Positions 1 to 8,778 are shown, counted from the first letter of the stretch. The stretch: 32,978 bases of DNA from an uncultured Erysipelotrichaceae bacterium (GCA_949744505.1 CATJXY010000023.1:1-32978); one strand, 5' to 3'. The notes: generated from the sequence alone by a model not told the origin. Numbers and translations: made by a program.

Positions 1-95
1 AGCCAGACCGTCTTGGTACGCTGGGAAGCGTAGCCTAGAGCTGAGCCCCTAGTGGGCGATTACCTAAAAACCACCAGCTAAGCTGGTGGATATTT
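1..95 (+). mobile_element. probable right end / omega RNA tail of an IS200/IS605-type element (partial)
   Basis: This stretch is non-coding and strongly structured. GCCC at 45-48 pairs with GGGC at 54-57. An eight-base perfect stem with a three-base loop follows, CCACCAGC at 71-78 and GCTGGTGG at 82-89. That hairpin is followed by an AT-rich tail rather than a T run, so it looks less like an intrinsic terminator than like the subterminal hairpin of an IS200/IS605 right end, where the omega RNA of TnpB also finishes. It is richer in GC than the DNA after it. The tnpB gene would lie to the left, outside the window. The family call rests on overall resemblance only. The 3' end of another structured RNA is the main alternative. 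Confidence 0.4.
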
Positions 96-204
96 ATTTA
101 TCAAAATGGATTTAAGTTAGATTATTGTAAACTCATTATCCAAATATACATTGTAATTTGAGATTGAAAATTTGATTAGTAATTGAATTAATAGTTCGAG
201 AATG

Positions 205-233
205 TTGACAATAAAAATGTCAAAATGTATACT
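205..233 (+). promoter_or_regulatory. sigma-A-type promoter of the giant surface protein gene
   Basis: A perfect TTGACA at 205-210 is followed after exactly 17 bases by TATACT at 228-233. Transcription would start near 240, giving a leader of about 40 bases with the ribosome binding site GGGAGG at 269-274. It is the closest match to consensus that I found in the window, which suggests strong expression of the downstream gene. Confidence 0.75.
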
Positions 234-280
234 ATAAGGGAAAAATAATCGTTACTAATAAAAAAATAGGGAGGAAATTT

Positions 281-3200
281 ATGCTTTTGTATAAATGGAT
301 GAAAAAAATAGCTATACAAGTGATGGCTATTTTTCTGGCAGTTTGTTGTATATTGCCAAATTATAGTGTATTGGCTTCTCAGGAAGTCTCTGTTGAGGTT
401 GTATTAAGTCCGAAAATCGATTTAGTTCTTACAACCGGAATCACAGGCTTAGATTTAAGTAAGTTTGAAGAAGACTTAATCGATGCACTGGAGAGACGTG
501 GGGTAGGAACCTCAAATACGGACATGGTAGAAATCAGTGCGATTGAAACAACGAGTGCAAGTTTGGAATCAACGAGTGTTGACTTTGTATCGGTAGTTAA
601 TCAATGGAAAACAGTAGGTGCTGATACATGGTCTGCAACAGAAAATGGAGAGATTTATAGTAGAACTCCTGGTGGTCAATCCAATCCGGCATGGTGGGGA
701 ACGGGAATCATTAATCCAGACGGCTTTGAAATTGATGATTTAAAGGCAGAATTTACGTTGGTTAATGGTGGTAAGCTTAATGAAGGGTTCTGTTTTAACG
801 TTACTCAAAATGATGATGGTTCTTTAAATGGATATTTTATATCCTATTCAAATCATACTAATACTACAAGAGCGTTATTCCGTTTTGATCATTATACTCT
901 TGATCAAAAATTTGATAGTGGAATCAACAATATTATGTGGTGTTATAATAAGAATAGTTGGAATGTTGGAGCAAAACATACGTCTGGGGCGGATACTTTT
1001 ACAAGTCTTGCGACTTGGACTGATGCTGGGAAAAACATTAACTATGAAGTAACATGTAAAAATGGTCAAATTGTCATAAAGGATAATGGGAATGTGGTCG
1101 CAAATGTTACTGATAATACTTATCCGAAAGGTACATATGGATTTTGGGGAAATAACTGCGAAATGGCAGATTTTAGTTATGTATCTAACTTGAAGATTAC
1201 AGCAACAAAGACTGTGTCTAAAGATTATGCGCAAGTGCTTTTGGAGCCAAAATGGAGAGCGGAAGCGGCTCATTTTGTAGTCAATGTTGAAGATCCAATC
1301 AATGAAAGTTTGAAGAATCCTGAAGCATTGGCACGTACATTGGCAGATGATATCCATTTTATTCAATGGGGAAGTAATGAAAATAAAAGCTCAGCCGAGG
1401 ATTTCATCGCTAAGAATGATGGAAATGGAATTTTTTGTGATGGAACAGATTATAAAAAAGCAGTAGAAGCGACAGCGGATTACATCAAAAAAATCATTGA
1501 TCAAATGCAAAAATCAAATGCACAGTATGTTCTTATCGGAGAGAACATAGAGTTGGTAGTATCTCCTGAGAGTATTAAAGTTGGAGCGGTTTCAGAATTA
1601 TTTCCAACTGGAAGATGGTTGATTCATCATGATCCGACCAGCTTTGATAACGATGAAGGGCAATCTCCGCTTACAGAGGTATTTCAACCGGATCTTTTAT
1701 GTGCTTTTGATAAACCGGGACGATATGAAATTTATTTCGATAATGAAAAAGTCAAGGAAGTTTATGTTCATCGAAAACCGATCGCAGATTTCAATATTGG
1801 AATTAAGGATGGAAATGTTACCTTAACTTCGGTTTCGTATGATTTAGACTCGAATAATGATTTGGGATATGGAAAAGGAATTGCAAAAGAAGAATGGTAT
1901 TATAAAAATGCAGAAGATGATAGTTGGTTGAATGGAAAACTTGATCATTTAACTGCCAATGAAGTTTATATCATTAAATTAAAAGTGACAGATATGCAAG
2001 GAGTTTCCACTGAAACGATTAAATATGTGGGAATAGGTGCTCCGGTATCAAACTTCGGCCTTAGCTCGAATGCGATATCAACTGCGGATCGTTTGGAAGT
2101 TCAAGATTATTCTTATGATCCACAAGGATATAATTTAACATCATATGAATGGGTCTTGAAAAAAGGAACAAAAGTAGTTGGGACATATACAACTCCTCAA
2201 TTTCCGGATTTGAATTTTAATAGTGCGGGATTTGGAGAAGGAGAATATTCTCTTTCATTGAAAGTAACTAATACAGCCGGAGATTCTTCTGGAATCTTTA
2301 CTCAGGCATTTAAAGTAGATACAGCCAGATATACCAATCAATTTGTTCATTATGCTACAGGATTCCAAAATAATGAAGGAAATGTGGATGATGGCCTAAG
2401 ATTTTTGATGCAGAAGACTTACTTTACTCAGACATATGGAACTGAATTTGTTCCTGCAACACACGCATTAGCTATACCAAACGGATTTTATTTGAAAGAA
2501 AAATATAGTATTGGTGATCAGGAATACAATACAAACACAGCTGTTAAACAGCCTGGAAATGCGATGGAGATGGTCTTTGAATATGCTCCTTATGAATATA
2601 CGATTGAATATGATCTAGACGGAGGAACTTTAGAGGAAGAAAATATCACTTCTTACACAGTACTTTATGGGTCTCCGTTACATAAGCCGGTAAAAGAACA
2701 TTACACATTTTTGGGTTGGTATGATCAAAATGGAAAGAAATTAGACGGAATTAATGAAGGCGCAACGGCTACATTTAAAAATACGGCAGATTTTTACAGT
2801 CAGTTAGCTAAAAGAACATCCGGAGATTTAAAACTGACTGCAAGATGGGAATATCGTGTTTATCAAGTAAGTGCAAGCAAATATGGACATGGCTCAATTA
2901 GTAATGGTGGAACATTCGGAGAAGGAGAAGAAATCACAATTACATGGACACCGGATGAAGGGTATTCGGTTATACGAGTTATGGTGGATGGAATTGTGAG
3001 AGATGACCTATTAAATGGTGGAGCGGGAAATTCAATCACATTTAGTGAAATAAGTGATAATCATTCTGTACGGGCGGAATTTGGAAAAGTAGATCCGGAA
3101 GAAGAGGAAGAACCGAAAGAATATTTCCTAATTGCTACTGAGCAAAAAGGTGGAAGCAAAGATGCGACTATTTCAAAATCAAAAACTTTGGCAGAGGGAA

Positions 3201-6130
3201 GCGATTATGTAGTAGAATGGCAACCAGGAGAATTTGATGAAATAGAAAGTATTACAGTTGATGGTCAAAATTATCCGATTGAAAAAAGAAATGTTGAATT
3301 TAAAAAGATTTCGGGAAATCATAAAGTTGTAGTAGTGTATAAAAACAAAGAGGAAAAACCAAATACTCCAATTACAGAAGGATATTATACAATTACGGTT
3401 AATTCACAAGATGGGGATGCGAAAAGAGTTGATACATCTACAACAGGAAGTGCAGTTGTAAAACCAAAAGAAGACCATACAGTAGGATGGAGTGCAAAGA
3501 ATGGTTATGAAGTAGCTTCTGTTCGTATTGATCCAAACCAAAAAACAGAAATCGTTTTGAGTGAAGAAGAAATTCTTGCGGGAAGCTATACCTTTACAGA
3601 AGTAACGGCAAATCATATTGTAGAAATTATCTTTAAAAAAGATTCAGAAGAACCAAGTGATAAAAAACGTGTAGAAGTAAAAACAGAATTGGTTGGAGGT
3701 CCTGGGCAAATAACGGAATCAGCAACAATTTGTGAAGGAGAGGATTATTCTGTTCAATGGGATTCTGTTGTTAAAACTACAGAAGATGTGGATGCACCGG
3801 ATTATGCAGTATATAAGGTAACAGAGGTTATCTTGAATGGTGAAACAGTTGGGTCATCTGAGAATAAACTGGAATTGAATGATATTAAAGCAGATCAAAC
3901 AGTGAGAGTAGTAATGGAACCTGTTTTGCATCAGGTTGAAACAGTCATTGTCGGAAAAGGTTCTATTGATCCAACCGCAACACTTTATGATGGACAAAAT
4001 TATATCGTTAATGCTTCACCGGAAGAAGGATGGGTTTTAAAATCTGTTGTTGTAGATGATACGCCTGTTTATGAAAAACCGGTTTCAGAAATAATCTCTG
4101 CTGATGATATTCAAGAAAAAGCAGATTTATCTGAAAATGAAATTTTAGATGAAACCATAGAATCTGAATTAGCAGAGAATGAAGATTTGGAAGAAAGTGA
4201 AGAATTATCTAATGATGGTCAAAGTGAGCCTGCGGTAGAGGAACAAGCTGAAATAAGTGAAGAAGAGGCTGTGTTGGAAGAAGAAATTGTTCCAATGATG
4301 ATGACAAGGGAACTTAATGAAGTCACAATGACGGTCGATGATCAAAATGATGTTCCTGTCAATGTACAGATCAGTAGTATTACACAAAACCATAAGATCC
4401 ATGTCGAATTCATGAAGGAAGACGGTACATCTGAGGATACAACAAATTATCTTAATATTACAGGGCGAATTGAAGGAGGACCTGGAAGTTTTGTCGGAAG
4501 CGGTCAATATGAACCGGGAAGTCAAAAAACGGTATCATGGACTGTTCCGGAGTCCTATGAAGTAGCTGCTGTAACTGTAATGGTTAATGGTATACAACGG
4601 AATGATCTTCCTATTAATGATACTTCATTGGAATTAAAAGATATTCAAGATAACTATGATATTACAGTTACATTAAAGAAAAGCGGAGGGGCTTCAAACC
4701 CGACAGATCCAAACCCAAATTCGAAAAAATGGTCTGTCATTACTGCAATTACCAACGGAGAAGGTGAGATTACGCAAAGTACTCATGATCTTCCGGATGG
4801 AAGTGACTGGAATGTCAATTGGGATTTTGATGATACTAAATTTGTAATTAAAGAAGTTAGAATAGATGGTATAACTGACGATAGCTATTTATTGAAAAAA
4901 GAAGTGAACTTTACAAATCTTTCATCTGATCATTCTGTTGAAATTATTTTATCTTCTAAAAGTTCATCTCAATATCCAAGACCGGATAAAAAAGATCAAT
5001 ATTTGATTTCGACGGAGAGAACTCAGGGAGGAACAATTGATTCGAGCATTCGTGTTGAAAAAGGAACAAATCATACGATTCATTGGTCAGCTGAGCCGGG
5101 ATATACAGTTGTTTCGGTAATTGTTGATGGTACAAAGAGAAAAGATTTGATTGACAAAGGATTGGTGGAATTCCAAAACATCGGAAAAGACCATCAAGTT
5201 ACGGTTGTTTTTGCAAAAGAAGGAGAATCAAAGCCTGAAATCAGTGATTTGTATACAATTACAACAGGGATCGGTGAAGGTAAAGGATTTATTGATAGTT
5301 CGCTTAAAGTGACAAAGGGGTCTAACCATGTTGTAAATTGGATTCCTGCAGAAGGCTATAAAGTGAAGACTGTCATTTTAGACGGTATGATTCGTGATGA
5401 TCTTCAAGAAACAGATCATTTTGAATTTGAGAATATCCAACAGAGCCATTCAATAACTGTATTGTTTGAAAAAGAAGAGATTGTGGATGCAGAAAAACAT
5501 GAAGAATCTTTCTTGATTGAAGTTAGCAGAGAAGGAAAAGGAACAGTGAGCCCGTCTGCAATGATAACAAGAGGACAGAGTTATGTTGTCAGCTGGGAAG
5601 CAGCAGAAGGATATATTGTCGGTCGAGTAGAAATTGACGGAGTAAATTGTCCGGAATTATTAAATGCATCATCAATTGAATTAAAGAATATAGGTTCTAG
5701 TCACAAAGTAAATATTGTGTTTGATCACATTGGCGGAGCCATTATTTCTCCGGATGAGATTGTGTATGTCACAACAAAACTGAGTGGAGGATTAGGATCG
5801 GTTACAGGTAGCTTTACATTAGAAAAAGGTGAGAATGTCTTTATACAGTGGACAGCAGAAAAAGGTTATGTATTTTCTAAAGTGCTTGTGAATGGAGTAG
5901 AAGTATCTTCAAGTGGAAATTCACTAAGACTCGATAATGTGAAAGAGGATATGGAAATTGAAGTTGTGTTAATGAGTGAGAAAGATTTACCACAAGGCAC
6001 AACAAATATTCCTGTTGTCAATACAGGTGATGAATCCCAAATGAACTTGATTATGATGGCGATGATTATTGCGATGATGGGACTGTTATCAAACTTCCTA
6101 TATCGATATCACAAACAGGAAATAAATTAA
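281..6130 (+). CDS. giant secreted repeat protein with wall-sorting-like tail
   Basis: This 1949-residue protein begins with a signal peptide (about 1-33, cut near VLAS). Residues about 105-310 are rich in W, G and N and look like a beta-sandwich, possibly concanavalin-like. PKD-like sequence follows at about 500-690. A Listeria-Bacteroides (InlB B) repeat lies at about 772-859, with YDLDGG, FLGWYD and TARWE. Eleven divergent copies of a 70-85 residue repeat then run from about 860 to 1898. The C-terminus has NTGD at 1914-1917, a hydrophobic segment and a basic tail, resembling a variant sortase signal. The start is supported by GGGAGG six bases upstream. The gene stands alone between its own promoter and terminator. 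Adhesion or host-surface binding is an inference; no catalytic motif was recognised. Confidence 0.85.
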   Translation: MLLYKWMKKIAIQVMAIFLAVCCILPNYSVLASQEVSVEVVLSPKIDLVLTTGITGLDLSKFEEDLIDALERRGVGTSNTDMVEISAIETTSASLESTSVDFVSVVNQWKTVGADTWSATENGEIYSRTPGGQSNPAWWGTGIINPDGFEIDDLKAEFTLVNGGKLNEGFCFNVTQNDDGSLNGYFISYSNHTNTTRALFRFDHYTLDQKFDSGINNIMWCYNKNSWNVGAKHTSGADTFTSLATWTDAGKNINYEVTCKNGQIVIKDNGNVVANVTDNTYPKGTYGFWGNNCEMADFSYVSNLKITATKTVSKDYAQVLLEPKWRAEAAHFVVNVEDPINESLKNPEALARTLADDIHFIQWGSNENKSSAEDFIAKNDGNGIFCDGTDYKKAVEATADYIKKIIDQMQKSNAQYVLIGENIELVVSPESIKVGAVSELFPTGRWLIHHDPTSFDNDEGQSPLTEVFQPDLLCAFDKPGRYEIYFDNEKVKEVYVHRKPIADFNIGIKDGNVTLTSVSYDLDSNNDLGYGKGIAKEEWYYKNAEDDSWLNGKLDHLTANEVYIIKLKVTDMQGVSTETIKYVGIGAPVSNFGLSSNAISTADRLEVQDYSYDPQGYNLTSYEWVLKKGTKVVGTYTTPQFPDLNFNSAGFGEGEYSLSLKVTNTAGDSSGIFTQAFKVDTARYTNQFVHYATGFQNNEGNVDDGLRFLMQKTYFTQTYGTEFVPATHALAIPNGFYLKEKYSIGDQEYNTNTAVKQPGNAMEMVFEYAPYEYTIEYDLDGGTLEEENITSYTVLYGSPLHKPVKEHYTFLGWYDQNGKKLDGINEGATATFKNTADFYSQLAKRTSGDLKLTARWEYRVYQVSASKYGHGSISNGGTFGEGEEITITWTPDEGYSVIRVMVDGIVRDDLLNGGAGNSITFSEISDNHSVRAEFGKVDPEEEEEPKEYFLIATEQKGGSKDATISKSKTLAEGSDYVVEWQPGEFDEIESITVDGQNYPIEKRNVEFKKISGNHKVVVVYKNKEEKPNTPITEGYYTITVNSQDGDAKRVDTSTTGSAVVKPKEDHTVGWSAKNGYEVASVRIDPNQKTEIVLSEEEILAGSYTFTEVTANHIVEIIFKKDSEEPSDKKRVEVKTELVGGPGQITESATICEGEDYSVQWDSVVKTTEDVDAPDYAVYKVTEVILNGETVGSSENKLELNDIKADQTVRVVMEPVLHQVETVIVGKGSIDPTATLYDGQNYIVNASPEEGWVLKSVVVDDTPVYEKPVSEIISADDIQEKADLSENEILDETIESELAENEDLEESEELSNDGQSEPAVEEQAEISEEEAVLEEEIVPMMMTRELNEVTMTVDDQNDVPVNVQISSITQNHKIHVEFMKEDGTSEDTTNYLNITGRIEGGPGSFVGSGQYEPGSQKTVSWTVPESYEVAAVTVMVNGIQRNDLPINDTSLELKDIQDNYDITVTLKKSGGASNPTDPNPNSKKWSVITAITNGEGEITQSTHDLPDGSDWNVNWDFDDTKFVIKEVRIDGITDDSYLLKKEVNFTNLSSDHSVEIILSSKSSSQYPRPDKKDQYLISTERTQGGTIDSSIRVEKGTNHTIHWSAEPGYTVVSVIVDGTKRKDLIDKGLVEFQNIGKDHQVTVVFAKEGESKPEISDLYTITTGIGEGKGFIDSSLKVTKGSNHVVNWIPAEGYKVKTVILDGMIRDDLQETDHFEFENIQQSHSITVLFEKEEIVDAEKHEESFLIEVSREGKGTVSPSAMITRGQSYVVSWEAAEGYIVGRVEIDGVNCPELLNASSIELKNIGSSHKVNIVFDHIGGAIISPDEIVYVTTKLSGGLGSVTGSFTLEKGENVFIQWTAEKGYVFSKVLVNGVEVSSSGNSLRLDNVKEDMEIEVVLMSEKDLPQGTTNIPVVNTGDESQMNLIMMAMIIAMMGLLSNFLYRYHKQEIN
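2859..5975 (+). repeat. eleven tandem divergent InlB-like repeats (protein level)
   Basis: Eleven consecutive units share one pattern: a beta start such as YxIxT, a small G-rich turn, a hydroxyl-rich strand, a K/E-G-x-x-x-x-V-x-W core, GY-x-V-x-x-V-x-V/I-D/N-G, then a final I-x-x-x-H-x-V-x-V-x-F strand. The pattern fits the divergent InlB B-repeat group. Units are clearly related but not identical at DNA level, so this is an old array rather than a recent expansion. The fifth unit carries a long acidic insertion. Confidence 0.75.
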
Positions 6131-6190
6131 TTATCTCCAATAATTCAAATGTTTTATATTATTTTGATATTCATAAATCAAAGTAAAGAT

Positions 6191-6230
6191 AAAGGCTAAG
6201 ATAATAGAAATGATAATCTTAGTCTTTTTT
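6191..6230 (+). terminator. intrinsic terminator after the surface protein gene
   Basis: AGGCTAAGAT at 6193-6202 pairs with ATCTTAGTCT at 6216-6225 (ten pairs, one G-T), followed by TTTTT. It lies about 60 bases after the stop codon of the surface protein gene and isolates it from the XRE genes. Confidence 0.8.
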
Positions 6231-6307
6231 ATTTGCTTATCAGCGAAATTTTAATAAAAATTATAAAAGTAAACCTATGGTATGTGTAATTTAATTAGTT
6301 AGAATGT

Positions 6308-6313
6308 TATCAT
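6308..6313 (+). promoter_or_regulatory. possible extended -10 of the first XRE gene
   Basis: TATCAT at 6308-6313 is preceded by TG and one base, forming an extended -10. No good -35 is visible 17 bases upstream. Transcription would begin close to the ribosome binding site AAGGAG at 6321-6326. Confidence 0.35.
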
Positions 6314-6336
6314 TGTTGTAAAGGAGAGAAAAAATT

Positions 6337-6855
6337 ATGGATCAAGAGAAAATCGGTAAATTTATATCATCACAAAGAAAACATAAAAATTTAACGCAAG
6401 AACAATTAGCGGAAAAACTAGGTATAAGTAAGAATGCAGTCAGTAAATGGGAAAGAGGGATTTGTCTGATGGATATGTCTCTGCTGTTTCCTTTAAGTAA
6501 AATATTAGATGTAAGCATAGTAGACATTCTTTCCGGTGAATTGGTTGAAAAAAAAGATTTAAATGAAAAGTATGAAGAAAGTATAGAAAATATTGTTAAA
6601 TTAAATGAAGTAAAATCAAAAGCGTTTGGTATATATGGATTACTTATCATTTATGTTTTTCTAATTGTATATAAATCCATAAATAATTTACCATCTAATG
6701 ACATCATTGCTTTATTATTGGGATTGATTTCTTTTAAGTTTGCATATAAGTATCATTTAGAGAGAAACAAGTCTAATATAATTATTAGCAGTATTTCGTT
6801 TGTCTGCTGTATTTTTATGCTTATTGTTTATGTTTATTTAACTTATAATATATAA
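6337..6855 (+). CDS. XRE-family transcriptional regulator with membrane-spanning tail
   Basis: The 172-residue protein starts with an XRE/Cro-type helix-turn-helix: TQEQLAEKLGIS and NAVSKWERG lie at about residues 19-40, including the S-K-W-E-R-G stretch typical of the family. A short charged linker follows. The C-terminal half is hydrophobic, with about three membrane segments near 97-115, 122-140 and 147-170. The start has AAGGAGAG upstream. Membrane-tethered XRE proteins are widespread in Firmicutes, mostly without known targets. The second XRE gene at 7176 has the same layout, so the pair may be paralogues around the small gene between them. The ligand and target are unknown. Confidence 0.75.
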   Translation: MDQEKIGKFISSQRKHKNLTQEQLAEKLGISKNAVSKWERGICLMDMSLLFPLSKILDVSIVDILSGELVEKKDLNEKYEESIENIVKLNEVKSKAFGIYGLLIIYVFLIVYKSINNLPSNDIIALLLGLISFKFAYKYHLERNKSNIIISSISFVCCIFMLIVYVYLTYNI

Positions 6856-6878
6856 TAATTGAAAAGGAAGGTGAACGT

Positions 6879-7082
6879 ATGGGAGTAGCATCGATATTTT
6901 TGATGAGAAAGAGAATTATAGTAAAAAAGATGGAACGATGTGGTGCAATATCTAAAGAAACTGCAAAGACATTAACTGAGGCGGGAATATTTAATCCAAA
7001 TGCATTTCCAAAAATAACTGAGCAATTAGTGAGAGATAAAGTTTTAGTGAAAACTGATAATAAATATTATTTAAATAGATAA
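6879..7082 (+). CDS. small conserved-looking protein of unknown function
   Basis: The 67-residue protein has a good ribosome binding site (GGAAGGTGA) and begins 23 bases after the first XRE gene, so the two are probably co-transcribed. The N-terminus is short, hydrophobic and then basic (FLMRKRIIVKK). The rest reads like a small winged-helix fold: a helix with SKETAKTLTEAG, a loop IFNPNAFPK, another helix, then a beta-hairpin-like end VLVKTDNKYYL. No catalytic motif is visible. DNA binding or a partner role for the XRE proteins is possible but is an inference from shape and position. Confidence 0.6.
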   Translation: MGVASIFLMRKRIIVKKMERCGAISKETAKTLTEAGIFNPNAFPKITEQLVRDKVLVKTDNKYYLNR

Positions 7083-7175
7083 TATTGAACATGAATTATT
7101 TGAAACTCTACTTTAAAGAGGTGTTAAAATTTCTTATTTCAATATAAAATACTTAGAAAAGAAGAGGAGTAATTT

Positions 7176-7685
7176 ATGAATCAAGAAAAAATAGGGAAAT
7201 TAATTGCAGAATGTCGTAAGATTAAAAAAATGACACAAGTGGAATTGGCTGATAAATTGGGAGTTACCGATAAATCAGTCAGTAAATGGGAAAATGGTAA
7301 ATGTTTGCCTGATGTATCTTTATATAAAGAATTGTGTACTATATTGGGAATTACATTAAATGAATTTTTTGCCGGAGAGAGAATTGATGCTGAAGAATTC
7401 AAACAGGTAGCAGAGAAGAATTTATTTAATGCATTAGAAAATAGTTCCTTTACATTACGAGAAAAAATTCAATATTTTAGTAATAAATGGGATAAAGAAC
7501 ATATATTAGAACTTATCATTGTTATGCTTGTAATAGTCGGATTCATCATTTACGGTTTCATAAAGAATAATGGAATCCAATACTTATTTATGATAATAGG
7601 TATTATCTATGGTTTATTTGAGAGAAACAGAAAACAAGCATATATTGAAAAAAATGCTTATAAACAAATTGTTGATAATAAATAA
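7176..7685 (+). CDS. second XRE-family regulator with membrane-spanning tail
   Basis: The 169-residue protein has the same design as the regulator at 6337: MNQEKIGKLIAE at the start, a helix-turn-helix at about 18-40 with TQVELADKLGVTDKSVSKWENG, and the LPDVSLY motif common in this group. A longer linker follows, with DAEEFKQVAEKN and the acidic EKIQYFSNKWDKE. The tail has two hydrophobic segments near 110-126 and 130-146. The start is set by AGAGGAG about eight bases upstream. Recent duplication with the first XRE gene is unlikely because identity outside the DNA-binding domain is low. The target is unknown. Confidence 0.75.
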   Translation: MNQEKIGKLIAECRKIKKMTQVELADKLGVTDKSVSKWENGKCLPDVSLYKELCTILGITLNEFFAGERIDAEEFKQVAEKNLFNALENSSFTLREKIQYFSNKWDKEHILELIIVMLVIVGFIIYGFIKNNGIQYLFMIIGIIYGLFERNRKQAYIEKNAYKQIVDNK

Positions 7686-7772
7686 TTGTTTCAGATAAAA
7701 TCAACTCAATGAATTTAAATTAAGAGCATTTTATACTGATGATTTTTAAAAAAAGTTTTCATTCAAACAATT

Positions 7773-7806
7773 AAAAACTCTGCATTTGTTGATTTACAGA
7801 GTTTAA
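7773..7806. terminator. probable bidirectional terminator between convergent genes
   Basis: AAACTCTG at 7775-7782 pairs with CAGAGTTT at 7797-7804 around a 14-base loop. A/T runs flank both sides, so it could end the plus-strand XRE gene and the minus-strand LytTR/DUF3021 operon, whose last stop codon is just a few bases away. Confidence 0.6.
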
Positions 7807-7811
7807 AAAGA

Positions 7812-8267
7812 TTAATTTATTTTGTGTAAACTTTCATTCATTTTTTTTATATTCCGTTTTCCTATTGAAAACTGGATGATCCAAACAATAATAAAAATAA
7901 GAACAAAAATACCAAAGTATTGTAAAAAGCCACTTATACTGTGTTCCATCCAATATGTGAAATAAGCAATCGGTAGCATAATTAAAGAAACAATTGAAAA
8001 GTAAATTGCTGTTTGTTTGACAATACTCCAATTTTCGATTTTCCAAATTATTGAGCTTGCGGCAAATCCTATCCCTAAGAGTCCGCAAAGAATGGTTTGT
8101 AAAATTACAGCATTAATTTCATTTCCCATTATTGAAATCAGTTTTGGAACACAGGAGATATAATATCCATTTCCCCATTTAAGAGAAATGAATACAGTGA
8201 TTAAATATCCAATCGTGATTCCAATAGGAAATCCTAAAATACTACGTAGAATTATTTGTTTTTTCAT
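7812..8267 (-). CDS. DUF3021-family four-helix membrane protein
   Basis: The 151-residue protein has four hydrophobic segments (about 8-28, 52-75, 85-104 and 115-135) and a basic C-terminal tail. Its size, four-helix layout and position right after a LytTR regulator match the DUF3021 family. In many Firmicutes such proteins are encoded next to a small LytTR protein. The pair is thought to sense envelope stress or peptides and to control neighbouring transporters, though the mechanism is poorly known. The start overlaps the ribosome binding region at the end of the LytTR gene (GAGGTGA), so translation is probably coupled. No ABC transporter lies beside it here, so the target is probably the operon itself or a distant gene. 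Confidence 0.75.
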   Translation of the reverse strand: MKKQIILRSILGFPIGITIGYLITVFISLKWGNGYYISCVPKLISIMGNEINAVILQTILCGLLGIGFAASSIIWKIENWSIVKQTAIYFSIVSLIMLPIAYFTYWMEHSISGFLQYFGIFVLIFIIVWIIQFSIGKRNIKKMNESLHKIN

Positions 8268-8276
8268 TTTTTCACC

Positions 8277-8717
8277 TCATATTCCTAAGATTTTTTTGAG
8301 CTTTGCGACATATCTGCGTGAGACATAGGTTACATTCCCATTTGAAAGCTTAATGCAAATAGTGCCGGTAATACTTAAATCAAAATTATGCACTTTTTTT
8401 AAATTTATAATCTCTGACTTTGAAATTCGAATGAATTGATTAGAATTAAGTCGTTCTTCCAATTCATATAACCTAAAATGTACAGCATATTCTCCGTTAG
8501 AAGTAACTGCAAAAACTTTTCCATCATTTGCGTAAATTTGGATTAATTCATCTTGATCTAAAATCTCAATTTTCTCATTTTTAATACCGGAAATAATTTG
8601 TGAACTAATGGTTGAAAGTTTTTTTACAAGATCATTTATTTCATCGGTCATCGAAGCAGTTAAGATAATGATTTTAGGCTCAAGATAAGTCTTATCCATT
8701 TGTATTTCTATTTGCAT
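8277..8717 (-). CDS. LytTR-domain DNA-binding regulator
   Basis: This protein of about 146 residues has an N-terminal region related to the small LytTR regulators (MQIEIQMDKTY, then EPKIIILTA) and a C-terminal LytTR DNA-binding domain from about residue 50. Landmarks are IYANDGKVFAVT, YELEERLNSNQFIRISKSEIINLKKV and the final YVSRRYVAKLKKILG. It lacks a receiver domain, so it is not a classical two-component regulator. I place the start at the ATG at 8717 and not at the upstream GTG at 8726, because the GTG overlaps the ribosome binding site AAGGAGG at 8726-8732. The downstream DUF3021 gene forms an operon with it. Confidence 0.85.
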   Translation of the reverse strand: MQIEIQMDKTYLEPKIIILTASMTDEINDLVKKLSTISSQIISGIKNEKIEILDQDELIQIYANDGKVFAVTSNGEYAVHFRLYELEERLNSNQFIRISKSEIINLKKVHNFDLSITGTICIKLSNGNVTYVSRRYVAKLKKILGI

Positions 8718-8749
8718 TGTTAACACCTCCTTTTAAACTATGTGATACT

Positions 8750-8778
8750 ATTGTAAGGAAAAGAAATGAATATTACAA
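8750..8778 (-). promoter_or_regulatory. promoter of the LytTR-DUF3021 operon
   Basis: Read on the minus strand, TTGTAA (8778-8773) is followed after exactly 17 bases by TACAAT (8755-8750). The start codon is 33 bases further on. LytTR proteins in such pairs often control their own promoter, but I did not identify a clear direct-repeat operator. Confidence 0.55.

Noticed and set aside
71-89. Simple intrinsic terminator at the left edge
   Set aside because: The stem is strong, but the sequence after it is ATATTTATTTA rather than a continuous T run, and other stems sit just upstream. An element end fits better, although termination cannot be excluded.
875-1366. Open minus-strand frame opposite the giant surface gene
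   Set aside because: It has no ribosome binding site, unlikely composition (many Cys, Ile and His) and no family features; it mirrors the coding bias of the plus-strand gene.
4205-4525. Minus-strand frame opposite the acidic insertion
   Set aside because: It arises from the GAA-rich acidic codons on the plus strand and lacks initiation signals.
281-6130. Repeats in the surface gene as a CRISPR or DNA-level tandem repeat
   Set aside because: The units are conserved as protein only, with low nucleotide identity and no spacers.
8718-8726. GTG at 8726 as start of the LytTR gene
   Set aside because: The GTG overlaps the AAGGAGG ribosome binding site; the ATG at 8717 is correctly spaced.
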